Below, one piece after another: positions 45,468 through 53,906 of a stretch of 64,000 bases of DNA. The notes under the pieces were generated by a model, which ran no database searches, was not told the DNA's origin, and was given only the letters and a program-made list of their open reading frames with translations. Source of the stretch: Candidatus Eremiobacteraceae bacterium (GTDB lineage Bacteria > Vulcanimicrobiota > Vulcanimicrobiia > Eremiobacterales > Eremiobacteraceae); the NCBI GenBank assembly GCA_035295225.1, contig DATGJI010000049.1, positions 28,782 to 92,781 of the forward strand, written 5' to 3'. The number at the start of each line of letters is the position of its first letter. Position 1 is the stretch's first letter. Position numbers and translations under genes: made by a program.

Positions 45468-46754
45468 GTGGCTGTAGCATCAACCGAGACTTCAGCGCTG
45501 CTCGCGGCTCGCTCGGCCGAAGTGCCGCGCGGCGTCGGCAACATGCATCCGATCTTTGTCGAGCGAGCGTCCGGCGCCAAGCTTTGGGACTCCGACGGCA
45601 ACGAATATATCGACTTCGTCGGCGGCATCGGCGTGCTGAACGTCGGTCACGCGCACCCGCGGATACGGCGCGCAGTCGAAGCCCAGCTCGAGCGATTCAC
45701 ACACACGTGTTTTCAGGTCGCGATGTACGATTCGTACGTCGAGCTTGCCGGTCGACTGAACCGTCTGGCTCCCGGCGCTTCTACGAAGAAGACCTTGCTC
45801 GTGACGACCGGCGCCGAGGCGACGGAGAACGCGGTGAAAATAGCGCGCGAAGCCACAGGACGTCAGGCCGTGATCGCGTTTCACCACGGATTCCACGGGC
45901 GAACATTGCTCGCGCTGAGCATGACCGGAAAAAGTCAGCCATACAAGCAGCGCTTTGGGCCGTTCTGCAGCGAGGTCTATTTCGCACCGTTCCCGTACGA
46001 GTTCCACGGCTGGACGACAGAGCGCAGTCTTACCGCGCTCGCCCAGCTTTTCGAATCCGAAGTCGCACCTGAGCGCGTCGCCGCGATCATCATCGAGCCG
46101 GTTCTCGGTGAAGGCGGATTTGTGCCGGCGCCCGCGGAGTATTTGCGCGAATTGCGGCGCATCACGGCAAAACACGGCATCATGCTCGTCTGCGACGAGA
46201 TCCAATCCGGATTCGGACGCACGGGCAAGATGTTCGCGTGCGAGCACGCCGGGATCGAGCCCGATCTCATGGCGGTCGCGAAGAGTATCGCCGGCGGCCT
46301 GCCTCTCGCTGCGGTCATCGGACGTGCCGAGGTCATGGATGCGCCCGGACCGGGCGGCTTAGGCGGGACCTTCGGCGGGAATCCGCTTGCGTGCGCGGCG
46401 GCCCTCGAAACGCTCGACATAATCGAAGAAGAAAAGTTGCTCGATCGAGCCGTCGCGATCGGCGCGCGGGTCGAGAGCGTTCTTCGCGCCCTGCAACGCC
46501 GGCATCGACGCATCGCCGATGTCCGGGGGATCGGAGCGATGATCGGCATGGAGTTCGCAGACGATGGAAGTACCGAAGAACCTCCCATCGTCAAGCGGCT
46601 CGTCGCCGAAGCGCGAGCGCGAGGATTGCTTTTGTTCCCCGCCGGCGCGAAAGGCAACGTCGTCCGCATCCTCGTGCCGCTCGTGATCCAAGATGACGAA
46701 CTCGACCTCGCGCTCGGCCGGCTCGAAGCGAGCTGCGACGCGGTGCTCTCGTGA
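45468..46754 (+). CDS. gabT: GabT-like class III aminotransferase (4-aminobutyrate aminotransferase)
   Basis: A PLP enzyme of about 428 residues. It starts at the GTG at 45468, preceded by AAAGGA; a GTG at 45441 is also in frame. Motifs: GNEYIDFVGGIGVLNVGHAH, VTTGAEATENAVKIAREATG (phosphate-binding), IAFHHGFHGRTLLALSMTGK and AAIIIEPVLGEGGFVPAPAE. MLVCDEIQSGFGRTGKMFAC then leads to the Schiff-base lysine in LMAVAKSIAGGLPLAAVIG. This is the GabT pattern, transferring the amino group of GABA or a related omega-amino acid to 2-oxoglutarate. It opens the plus-strand amine-catabolism operon. Confidence 0.92.
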   Translation: MAVASTETSALLAARSAEVPRGVGNMHPIFVERASGAKLWDSDGNEYIDFVGGIGVLNVGHAHPRIRRAVEAQLERFTHTCFQVAMYDSYVELAGRLNRLAPGASTKKTLLVTTGAEATENAVKIAREATGRQAVIAFHHGFHGRTLLALSMTGKSQPYKQRFGPFCSEVYFAPFPYEFHGWTTERSLTALAQLFESEVAPERVAAIIIEPVLGEGGFVPAPAEYLRELRRITAKHGIMLVCDEIQSGFGRTGKMFACEHAGIEPDLMAVAKSIAGGLPLAAVIGRAEVMDAPGPGGLGGTFGGNPLACAAALETLDIIEEEKLLDRAVAIGARVESVLRALQRRHRRIADVRGIGAMIGMEFADDGSTEEPPIVKRLVAEARARGLLLFPAGAKGNVVRILVPLVIQDDELDLALGRLEASCDAVLS

Positions 46755-46825
46755 AAGGATGACGTGCCAAAATTTCTCACCGACCAGATTCTGAGACCTT
46801 AGCCTACACGCAGACCGTTCTCGAC

Positions 46826-48142
46826 TTGATCGCCAAACCGGCGATCACGCCGGAAGACGTCGCGTGGATAACGAGCGAGACGGTCAACGGCTTCCGCGAT
46901 CACGTCAATCCCGGATTCCTCGAATACCGCAAAGCGACATCGGTCGAACACGCGGCGGCGGCCGTGGAATGGGAAGACGCCGGCCCGAACGCCTATCGCG
47001 ACGTCAACGGAAAAGAATACATCGATTGTCTCGGCGGGTTCGGCATTTTCAATGTCGGTCACCGGCATCCGAAAGTCGTCAAAGCGGTCACGGACCAGTT
47101 GAAGCGCCAGGCGCTCCACAGCCAAGATCTTCTCGACCCGCTCCGCGCGATGCTCGCGAAGGCGTTGGCCATGCTCGCGCCCGGTAATCTCAATTTCGCC
47201 TTCTTCTGCAACAGCGGCACCGAAGCGGTCGAGGCGGCTTTGAAACTCGCGCGTGCATTCGATCCGAAGAAACCCACCATCGTGGCCGCGACGAAGGGCT
47301 TTCACGGCAAGAGCTTTGGGTCGCTCTCCGTGAGCGCCAAAGGCGAATTTCGCATGCCGTTCGGTCCGATGCTGCCAAACGTCGAGCACGTGCCGTTCAA
47401 CGATCTCGAAGAGCTGCGCACGGAGATGCACAAGCTGCGGATGGTCGGCGAAGAGGCGGGCGCCGTGGTGTTGGAGCCGATCCAAGGCGAAGGCGGCGTC
47501 AATCTTCCGGACGACGACTACCTGCCCGGTGTGCGCGCGCTCTGCGACGAATTCGGCGCGCTGCTCGTTCTCGATGAAGTGCAGACGGGCATGGGCCGCA
47601 CCGGCAAGATGTTCTGCTGCGAACACTACGGCGTCACTCCCGATCTCATGTGCCTCGCAAAGGCATTCGGCGGCGGCGTCATGCCGGCCGGCGCCGTCAT
47701 CGGCACGCGCGCCGTGTTCTCGCGGCTCTTCGCCAACCCGTTCTTGCACACCACGACGTTCGGTGGAAATCCGCTCGCCTGCGCGGCCGCGCTCGCGACG
47801 ATCAACGTGCTCATCGAGGAACGCTTACCGCAGCGCGCCGCCGTCATCGGCGCGCGGATGATCGAAGGCCTGCGCCGCGCCGCAGCCGGTCATCCTGAAA
47901 TCGTCCACGACATCCGCGGCAAGGGTCTTCTCATCGCGCTCGAGTTCGCGAACAACGAGATGGGTTTCGAGCTTGGCAAACACATGCTCAAGCGCGGCGT
48001 GCTCGTCTCGGGAACTTTGGTGAACGCTCGAACCGTACGCGTCGAGCCGCCGTTGACGATCACGGAGGAGCAGACAGACTATGTCTGCAAGGCGCTCGCC
48101 GAATCTTTGGACGCGATGTCGTCGAAGGCCGTGACCGTCTGA
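46826..48142 (+). CDS. patA: putrescine aminotransferase-like class III aminotransferase (PatA/YgjG)
   Basis: The sequence follows E. coli YgjG closely: VNGFRDHVNPGFLEYRKATS, KEYIDCLGGFGIFNVGHRHP, QALHSQDLLDPLRAMLAKAL, FFCNSGTEAVEAALKLARAF, LVLDEVQTGMGRTGKMFCCE, LAKAFGGGVMPAGAVIG (PLP lysine) and FANPFLHTTTFGGNPLACAA. It should convert putrescine (or cadaverine) to the omega-aminoaldehyde. The TTG at 46826 lacks a ribosome site. A GTG at 46764 has AAAGGA before it but is in another frame and ends after 12 codons. The patA frame is open back to 46763 and reads plausible N-terminal sequence (LAYTQTVLDLIAKPAITPED). A small frameshift or sequence error near 46795 is likely. Confidence 0.9.
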   Translation: MIAKPAITPEDVAWITSETVNGFRDHVNPGFLEYRKATSVEHAAAAVEWEDAGPNAYRDVNGKEYIDCLGGFGIFNVGHRHPKVVKAVTDQLKRQALHSQDLLDPLRAMLAKALAMLAPGNLNFAFFCNSGTEAVEAALKLARAFDPKKPTIVAATKGFHGKSFGSLSVSAKGEFRMPFGPMLPNVEHVPFNDLEELRTEMHKLRMVGEEAGAVVLEPIQGEGGVNLPDDDYLPGVRALCDEFGALLVLDEVQTGMGRTGKMFCCEHYGVTPDLMCLAKAFGGGVMPAGAVIGTRAVFSRLFANPFLHTTTFGGNPLACAAALATINVLIEERLPQRAAVIGARMIEGLRRAAAGHPEIVHDIRGKGLLIALEFANNEMGFELGKHMLKRGVLVSGTLVNARTVRVEPPLTITEEQTDYVCKALAESLDAMSSKAVTV

Positions 48143-48159
48143 CCGCTTGAGGAACGCAC

Positions 48160-49680
48160 ATGCTGACCATGCAAGAAGATCTGCTCGCCGACTTGCGCCG
48201 TGACGACGGCGTCGCGCTCATGTTCGTGGACGGCGAATTCTGTCCGGCGTCGGACGGCGCCGCGCGCGAGATCGTCAACCCCGCGAATGGCGAGGTCATC
48301 GCGCGCGTCGCGGAAGGAACGGTCGCCGATGCCGAACGCGCCATCGCCGCTGCGCATGCCGCCTTCTACAAAGGTCCCTGGGGTGATTCGCTGGCGCAAG
48401 ATCGCGCGAAGTTGCTCAATGCATTGGCGGCGGCCATCGACGAAAACGCTGGAGCATTGTCACAGCTCGAAACGCTCAACAATGGCAAGCCCTTGCGCGA
48501 GACCGAGTACGACATGGCGGATGCCGCCAACTGCTTCCGCTATTATGCCGGCCTCGCCACGAAGCCGCACGGCCAGACCTTCGATGTGCCGGCCGCGTCG
48601 CAGTCCTACACGGTTCGCGAGCCGATCGGCGTCTGCGGTCAGATAATCCCGTGGAATTATCCGCTGCTCATGGCGGCGTGGAAACTTGCACCTGCCCTCG
48701 CGGCGGGTAATGCATGCATCCTCAAGCCTTCGGAGCTCACACCGCTCACAGCGCTGCGACTCGCCGCGCTCGTGGCCGAAGCCGGCTTCCCCAAAGGCGT
48801 TGTGAACATTCTCACCGGAGCAGGACCGGTCGTCGGACACGCGCTGGCCGCGTCGGCACTCGTCGATAAGATCGCATTCACCGGCGGAACGAAGACCGGC
48901 CGATCCATCATGCAAGCGGCGACGGGCAATCTAAAGAAGATATCGCTCGAGCTCGGCGGCAAGTCGCCGAACATCGTGTTCGCCGATGCCGATTTCGACA
49001 CCGCGATCGACTACGCGCTCTTCGGGATCTACGCCAACGCAGGGCAGGTCTGCTCCGCCGGCTCGCGGCTCCTTGTACAAGATTCGCTGCACGACCGCTT
49101 CGTCAAGCGACTGGTGGAACGCGCGAACAAGATCGTCGTCGGTGACGGCTTCGATCCAAAGACCGAGATGGGTCCGCTCGTGAGCCGCGCGCATCAGGAA
49201 AAAGTCGAGTCCTACATCAAGACCGGCATCGCCGAGGGCGCCAAGCTCGAATGCGGCGGCTCGCGTTTATCGGGCGAACTCGGCAAACGCGGCAATTTCC
49301 TCATGCCCACGATCTTCTCGCACACGACGCCCGCGATGCGTATCGTCCAGGAAGAGATATTCGGCCCGGTGCTCGCCGTGCAGACGTTCCGCGATGAGGC
49401 GGAGGCGATCGCGCTCGCGAACGACACGATCTACGGTTTGGCCGGCGCCGTCTTCACCAACGACGTCGCCAAAGCGCACCGCGTCATCCGCAAGCTGCGC
49501 GCCGGCATCACGTGGATCAACACGTATCATCCCACCTACAATGAGGCGCCCTGGGGTGGTTACAAGCAATCCGGCATTGGCCGCGAGCTTGGCACCTACG
49601 GCTTCGACGCGTATACGGAAGTGAAACAGATCAACGTCAACCTCGCGGTCGAGCCGAGCGGCTGGTTCGCTGACCGGTGA
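48160..49680 (+). CDS. aldehyde dehydrogenase, BetB/gamma-aminobutyraldehyde dehydrogenase-like
   Basis: A 506-residue NAD(P)-dependent dehydrogenase. Motifs: GVCGQIIPWNYPLLMAAWKL, GNACILKPSELTPLTALRLA, KISLELGGKSPNIVFADADF (catalytic Glu), NAGQVCSAGSRLLVQDSLHD (catalytic Cys), QEEIFGPVLAVQTF and APWGGYKQSGIGRELGTYGF. The sequence is nearest in style to betaine-aldehyde and aminoaldehyde dehydrogenases. Directly after patA, the expected job is oxidation of 4-aminobutanal to GABA. GAGGAA lies six bases before the ATG. Confidence 0.92.
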   Translation: MLTMQEDLLADLRRDDGVALMFVDGEFCPASDGAAREIVNPANGEVIARVAEGTVADAERAIAAAHAAFYKGPWGDSLAQDRAKLLNALAAAIDENAGALSQLETLNNGKPLRETEYDMADAANCFRYYAGLATKPHGQTFDVPAASQSYTVREPIGVCGQIIPWNYPLLMAAWKLAPALAAGNACILKPSELTPLTALRLAALVAEAGFPKGVVNILTGAGPVVGHALAASALVDKIAFTGGTKTGRSIMQAATGNLKKISLELGGKSPNIVFADADFDTAIDYALFGIYANAGQVCSAGSRLLVQDSLHDRFVKRLVERANKIVVGDGFDPKTEMGPLVSRAHQEKVESYIKTGIAEGAKLECGGSRLSGELGKRGNFLMPTIFSHTTPAMRIVQEEIFGPVLAVQTFRDEAEAIALANDTIYGLAGAVFTNDVAKAHRVIRKLRAGITWINTYHPTYNEAPWGGYKQSGIGRELGTYGFDAYTEVKQINVNLAVEPSGWFADR

Positions 49681-51122
49681 GTCCGAAGACGGAAGCCGCC
49701 CCGCAGCATCGAGCGCTGCCCATCGCGGGCGAGCGGCGTGCCACGCAAGAGGCTGCGCCCGTCCTCAACCCATACGATGGATCGGTCGTGGCCACGATCG
49801 GCGTCGGTTCGGCGGCGGACATGGACGATGCGATCGCCGCCGCTGCGCACGCATTCCGCGAATTCCGGCGCTGGCCGCGGCACAAGCGCAAATCCCTTCT
49901 TCTTGACATAGCCGCGCGGCTTCGCGACCGTCGCGCCGAATTCGTCGATCTCATGATCGCCGAGAGCGGCAAGCCGCGTAAGTACGCCGGCATCGAGGTC
50001 GATCGCGCCGTCACCACGTTCACGCTTGCCGCGGAAGAATGCACACGTTTCGGCGGCGAGGTGTTGCCGCTCGATCTCGCGCCCGCCACCGAGGGCTACA
50101 CGGCGATCGTCGGCCGCTTTCCGGTCGGTGTCGTCGGCGCGATTGCGCCGTTCAATTTCCCGTTGAATCTCGTCGCGCACAAGCTTGCGCCCGCGATCGC
50201 GGTGGGCAACTGCGTCGTCTTGAAGCCTCCGCCGCAAGCGCCGCTCTCCGCGCTGCTGCTGGCGGATGTGTGTTATGCCGCGGGAATGCCGGCCGATGCG
50301 CTTTCGGTCATCCATTGTCCGGTCGAAGTGGCGGAGAAACTTGCGACCGACGAGCGCATCGCCTTGCTCTCGTTCACGGGTTCTGCCGCAGTGGGCTGGC
50401 ATCTCAAATCCATCGCCGGCAAAAAACGTGTCGTGCTCGAGCTCGGCGGAAACGCAGCGGCTATCGTGGCCGCCGACGCGGATCTGCCCTGGGCGGCGAC
50501 GCGCTGCGCGCTTGGATCGTTTGCGCAGGCCGGCCAGGTGTGCATCAAAGTGCAGCGCATCTTCGTGGAACAGTCCGTTTTTGACGAATTCAGCGCGCTG
50601 TATCGCAATGAAACCGCCCATCTGCAGACCGGCGATCCGACGCTCGCAGACACGGTGGTCGGACCGATGATAGATTCGCGGAGCGCCGATCGCGTCAGCG
50701 CATGGCTCGACGAAGCAGTGCGAGGCGGAGCCACGGTGATCGCGGGCGGCACGCGACAAGGCAATGTCGTCCAGCCGACGATCTTGGGCGGCACGACAAA
50801 TGCGATGAAGGTCGAGGCTGAAGAGGTCTTCGGTCCGATCTCCACGATCGCGCCCGTCGCTTCTCTTGAGGAAGGTTTCGCGCGCGCGAATGAAACCCGT
50901 TACGGGCTGCAGGCCGGCGTCTTCACGTTTGACGTGCGCGCGATCGCAAAGGCGTTCGAGGAGTTGGAGGTCGGCGGCGTCATCATCAACGACTATCCCA
51001 CGCTGCGCGTGGACAACTTTCCGTACGGCGGTGTCAAGGACAGCGGCTTTGGCCGCGAAGGCGTACGCTATGCGATGGAAGAGATGACCGAGCTCAAGAC
51101 GCTCGTCGTGAAGTACCGGTAA
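49677..51122 (+). CDS. aldehyde dehydrogenase, probable succinate-semialdehyde dehydrogenase
   Basis: The second dehydrogenase (481 residues) differs clearly from its neighbour: GVVGAIAPFNFPLNLVAHKL, VVLKPPPQAPLSALLLADVC, VVLELGGNAAAIVAADADLP, FAQAGQVCIKVQRIFVEQSV (catalytic Cys) and NFPYGGVKDSGFGREGVRYA. The ELGGNA/GQVCI style is seen in lactaldehyde, phosphonoacetaldehyde and some succinic-semialdehyde dehydrogenases. Its GTG overlaps the preceding stop (GTGA). With GabT present, oxidation of succinic semialdehyde to succinate is the simplest role; this is inferred from context only. Confidence 0.88.
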   Translation: MSPKTEAAPQHRALPIAGERRATQEAAPVLNPYDGSVVATIGVGSAADMDDAIAAAAHAFREFRRWPRHKRKSLLLDIAARLRDRRAEFVDLMIAESGKPRKYAGIEVDRAVTTFTLAAEECTRFGGEVLPLDLAPATEGYTAIVGRFPVGVVGAIAPFNFPLNLVAHKLAPAIAVGNCVVLKPPPQAPLSALLLADVCYAAGMPADALSVIHCPVEVAEKLATDERIALLSFTGSAAVGWHLKSIAGKKRVVLELGGNAAAIVAADADLPWAATRCALGSFAQAGQVCIKVQRIFVEQSVFDEFSALYRNETAHLQTGDPTLADTVVGPMIDSRSADRVSAWLDEAVRGGATVIAGGTRQGNVVQPTILGGTTNAMKVEAEEVFGPISTIAPVASLEEGFARANETRYGLQAGVFTFDVRAIAKAFEELEVGGVIINDYPTLRVDNFPYGGVKDSGFGREGVRYAMEEMTELKTLVVKYR

Positions 51123-51132
51123 CGCTGCTCCG

Positions 51133-52620
51133 ATGCAGCGCATCTGGGTTTTGCTCAAGCGGCTGGCTGCGTGCCAGCCGCTTGACCGTATCCGGCCCGA
51201 TCACGAAGGGCCGAAGCTTCGACGAGTGCTCGGCGTCTGGGGCCTCATCGGCATCGGTCTAGGCACGATGCTGGGCGGCATCTTTCCCACTGTCGGCGTC
51301 GGCATCCAACTGGCCGGGTCGGGCGCGATCTCAGCATTCGTCGTCTCCGGAATCGTCTGCATCTTTGTCGCGCTCTGCTATGCCGAATTCGCTTCGATGG
51401 TGCCGGTGGCCGGCAGCGCCTACACGTACGCGTATGCCACGCTCGGCGAATTCATCGCTTGGGTCATCGGCTGGGATCTCATCCTCGAATACGGCATAAG
51501 CGCCGCGCCCGTCGCATCTTCTTTTTCCGGCTATCTTCAGGAGCTGCTCGGATACTTCCATGTCACGCTGCCTGCGTCGCTCCAGACGGCGGCCCTCGTT
51601 TCGACGCCGTGGCCGGTCTCCATCGGATCGCTGCATCTCGGCCTTGCGCATTTCGATCTGATCCATTCGCAATACGACCTCATCGCCGCTCTCTCGGTCA
51701 TCGTGGTCAGCGCGCTCCTGGCCATCGGCATCAAAGAATCTGCGACGACGAACGCCATTTTCGTGATCCTGCAGATCCTTTCGTTCATCGTCTTCATCGC
51801 CGTCGGCCTCGCGTTCATGCACCCGTCGCATTTCGCGGGCGCCGCTCCCCTCGGCTATCATAGCGTCATCGCAAGCGCCGCGCTCGTCTTCTTCGCTTAC
51901 ATCGGATTCGATACGGTCACGGTGGCGTCGGAGGAATCGAAGAATCCGCAGCGCGATGTTCCTATCGCCGTGGTGGGCTCGCTCATCATCGGCGCGCTGC
52001 TTTTCGTCGCGATCACGGCGGTGACCATCGGCATCGTGCCTCTGTCGAAGATCGTGCCGGATTCCGCGATGAGCCAGGCGATACGGCTCGCGGGAAACTA
52101 TGCGTTTCCGGTCGTCACCGTCACGTTGGGGGCGATCGTCGGGAACATCAGCGTGATGCTCACGTCACTGCTCGGTCAGTCCCGCATTTTCTACGTGATG
52201 TCGCGCGACCGGATGTTGCCGCCCGCCGTATCTGCCGTCCATCCGCGATTTCTCACACCGGCCAGGACGACGATGATCACGGGAATCGTGGTGGCGTTTT
52301 TGGCGCTCATCGTACCGCTCGAGGATCTGCTCAAGCTCGTGAACATCGGCACGCTGTCTGCGTTTGCGATCGTGAGCATCGGTGTCGCTATCTTGCGCTT
52401 CGTGGCCCCCAATGCAAAGCGGCCGTTCAAGGCGCCGGCGGGCGTCGTGATCGGCATTCTCGGGTTCTTGCTTTGCATGTATCTGATACTCTACGGACTA
52501 TCGCTGCCGACATGGATCCGATTCCTCGTCTGGTTCGCGGTGGGCGCCGCGATCTACGGCTTCTACGGCTACCATCAGAGCTTGCTGCACCCAAAAAACG
52601 CCCAGCCGAAATCGGATTGA
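51133..52620 (+). CDS. APC-superfamily amino acid permease (CAT-like)
   Basis: A 495-residue, 12-to-14-helix permease of the cationic amino acid transporter style. Motifs: LGVWGLIGIGLGTMLGGIFP (helix 1), VALCYAEFASMVPVAGSAYT (helix 3), FFAYIGFDTVTVASEESKNP (helix 6) and FYVMSRDRMLPPAVSAVHPR. It ends the plus-strand amine-catabolism operon, 10 bp after the dehydrogenase, and may import putrescine, GABA or a basic amino acid. The tandem repeat array starts immediately after its stop codon. Confidence 0.92.
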   Translation: MQRIWVLLKRLAACQPLDRIRPDHEGPKLRRVLGVWGLIGIGLGTMLGGIFPTVGVGIQLAGSGAISAFVVSGIVCIFVALCYAEFASMVPVAGSAYTYAYATLGEFIAWVIGWDLILEYGISAAPVASSFSGYLQELLGYFHVTLPASLQTAALVSTPWPVSIGSLHLGLAHFDLIHSQYDLIAALSVIVVSALLAIGIKESATTNAIFVILQILSFIVFIAVGLAFMHPSHFAGAAPLGYHSVIASAALVFFAYIGFDTVTVASEESKNPQRDVPIAVVGSLIIGALLFVAITAVTIGIVPLSKIVPDSAMSQAIRLAGNYAFPVVTVTLGAIVGNISVMLTSLLGQSRIFYVMSRDRMLPPAVSAVHPRFLTPARTTMITGIVVAFLALIVPLEDLLKLVNIGTLSAFAIVSIGVAILRFVAPNAKRPFKAPAGVVIGILGFLLCMYLILYGLSLPTWIRFLVWFAVGAAIYGFYGYHQSLLHPKNAQPKSD

Positions 52621-52836
52621 TGTTGGGCGCGCCTTTACGGCGCGCCGCCGGACCGATGTAGGGCGCGCCTTTACGGCGCGCCGCCGGACCGTTGTAGGGC
52701 GCGCCTTTACGGCGCGCCGACGGACCGTTGTAGGGCGCGCCTTTACGGCGCGCCGGCGGACCGATGTAGGGCGCGCCTTTACGGCGCGCCGACGGACCGA
52801 TGTAGGGCGCGCCTTTACGGCGCGCCGGCGGACCGT
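52621..52836. repeat. six tandem 36-bp repeats, each with an internal palindrome
   Basis: Six contiguous head-to-tail units of exactly 36 bp start right after the permease stop, at 52621, 52657, 52693, 52729, 52765 and 52801. Each has TGTAGG (TGTTGG in unit 1), then GGCGCGCC-TTTAC-GGCGCGCC region arms, then G(A/C/G)CGGACCG(A/T). Variation is confined to a few positions. The array lies between convergent genes. There are no spacers, so it is not a CRISPR. Each unit can fold into a stable hairpin on either strand. Confidence 0.95.
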
Positions 52837-52847
52837 AAAGGTCCGCC
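52827..52847. terminator. hairpin closing the repeat array
   Basis: Perfect inverted repeat GGCGGACC-GTAAA-GGTCCGCC, made from the end of repeat unit 6 and the bases that follow. It abuts the glyoxalase stop codon (TAG at 52850-52848). It probably terminates transcription from both sides. Confidence 0.5.
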
Positions 52848-53237
52848 CTACAGACGTTGCCTAGGCTCTAGCAATTCGACCGGAATGCCATTGGGATCTT
52901 CCACGAACGCGATCCAGCGCGTGCCGCTCGGCGCTTTCTTCGGGCCTTTGATGACTTTGACGCCCTGACTCTTCAGCTTCTCGACGATGGCCGGCAGATC
53001 GCCGTCTACCTCGCACGCCAGGTGTTCGTACCGATTGCCGATCGTGTACGGTTCGTGCTCTTCGAGATCGTAGACGAGCTCGATGTACGAATCCCAGTCG
53101 CGGCCGACGAACGCCATGTCGGCGTTGCCTTCGTAGTGCGCTTGGTCCAGCAATTTCAATCCGAGCTGCTCGGTATAGAATTTAATCGACTCGGCCATAT
53201 CGTTGACGAAAATCGACGTGTGCAGGTAACGCGGCAT
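52848..53237 (-). CDS. glyoxalase I-like VOC-fold metalloenzyme
   Basis: A 129-residue single VOC unit: MPRYLHTSIFVNDMAESIKF, YTEQLGLKLLDQ, SYIELVYDLEEHEPYTIGNR, YEHLACEVDGDLPAIVEKLK and IAFVEDPNGIPVELLEPRQR. Candidate metal ligands are the His in YLHTS, Glu in IELVY, His in EHLACEV and Glu in PVELLE, as in lactoylglutathione lyase. It may detoxify methylglyoxal or a related 2-oxoaldehyde. The ATG at 53237 has GAGGAGG upstream. Confidence 0.85.
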   Translation of the reverse strand: MPRYLHTSIFVNDMAESIKFYTEQLGLKLLDQAHYEGNADMAFVGRDWDSYIELVYDLEEHEPYTIGNRYEHLACEVDGDLPAIVEKLKSQGVKVIKGPKKAPSGTRWIAFVEDPNGIPVELLEPRQRL

Positions 53238-53360
53238 GCTGTTTGGTCCTCCTCGGGGCCGCAAAGTTTGCTCTACGCTCCCCGCGCGCCCTCCTGATCC
53301 GGGTCAAGGATTGTAAGCGCGTCGAAAGAACGCGGATCGGTGAACGTGAGGAGGTACCGC

Positions 53361-53852
53361 ATGCTTACGTTGCGTTTCACCGCGGCTATCGGCGTAGGTG
53401 CGATGGTTTCCGCTCTTGCAGTCGCCCCGGCGCTCTGCGCACCATCCCAACCGATGCCAAGCACCGCGATGATGATCCCGATAAGGGCCCTGGTTCGCTT
53501 CGTCAACACCGGAATTTCTGCGCCAAGCGGCACGTACGCGCGCGGCGCCGTTATCACAGACGAATTCGCGCCATTTGTCTGGACGACCGCCGACGCCGGC
53601 ACGCGGTGGAGCACTGGGTTCGCCGCCTACAACGCGTCGTCCAAAATTACGAAACCGCACATCGTGTTGGCTGTGCCCACGGAATTCAACGTCTCAGCAA
53701 CGCGAGCGTATATCGTTTTTCCGGCCGCGTTCACGCCGCTGTTGAACGGCAAGCCATTCACGGAGACGGGCTATTGGACTTTCGTCCTCGTCAAGGATGG
53801 TGCTGTGTGGCGGGTCGCATCGCAGACCTGGGCCGGCGTCACGTTCAAATGA
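53361..53852 (+). CDS. small secreted protein, NTF2/SnoaL-like
   Basis: The ATG at 53361 follows GAGGAGG at seven bases and gives a clear signal peptide (MLTLRFTAAIGVGAMVSALA, then VAPALCA). The 163-residue product ends with TRAYIVFPAAFTPLLNGKPF, then TETGYWTFVLVKDGAVWRVA and SQTWAG, the strand pattern of NTF2/SnoaL-like secreted proteins. No catalytic residues can be named. It converges on nadE. Confidence 0.75.
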   Translation: MLTLRFTAAIGVGAMVSALAVAPALCAPSQPMPSTAMMIPIRALVRFVNTGISAPSGTYARGAVITDEFAPFVWTTADAGTRWSTGFAAYNASSKITKPHIVLAVPTEFNVSATRAYIVFPAAFTPLLNGKPFTETGYWTFVLVKDGAVWRVASQTWAGVTFK

Positions 53853-53860
53853 ATCGTAGT

Positions 53861-53906
53861 AGGGCAAGCAGCGCTTGCCCTGTACCAGGCAAGCAGCGCT
53901 TGCCCT
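53861..53906. repeat. paired palindromes between convergent genes (GGGCAAGC family)
   Basis: Two near-identical inverted repeats: 53861-53881 (perfect 9-bp arms AGGGCAAGC/GCTTGCCCT, loop AGC) and 53887-53906 (AGGCAAGC/GCTTGCCCT). They lie between the secreted protein gene and nadE and share their core with 11663-11687. Probably a repeated bidirectional terminator or REP-like element. Confidence 0.75.

Noticed and set aside
49596..51158. 520-codon minus-strand frame opposite the second aldehyde dehydrogenase
   Set aside because: No domain pattern; the plus-strand dehydrogenase has all catalytic motifs.
52621..52836. CRISPR array
   Set aside because: Units of 36 bp are contiguous with no unique spacers, each unit is internally palindromic, and no cas genes are nearby.
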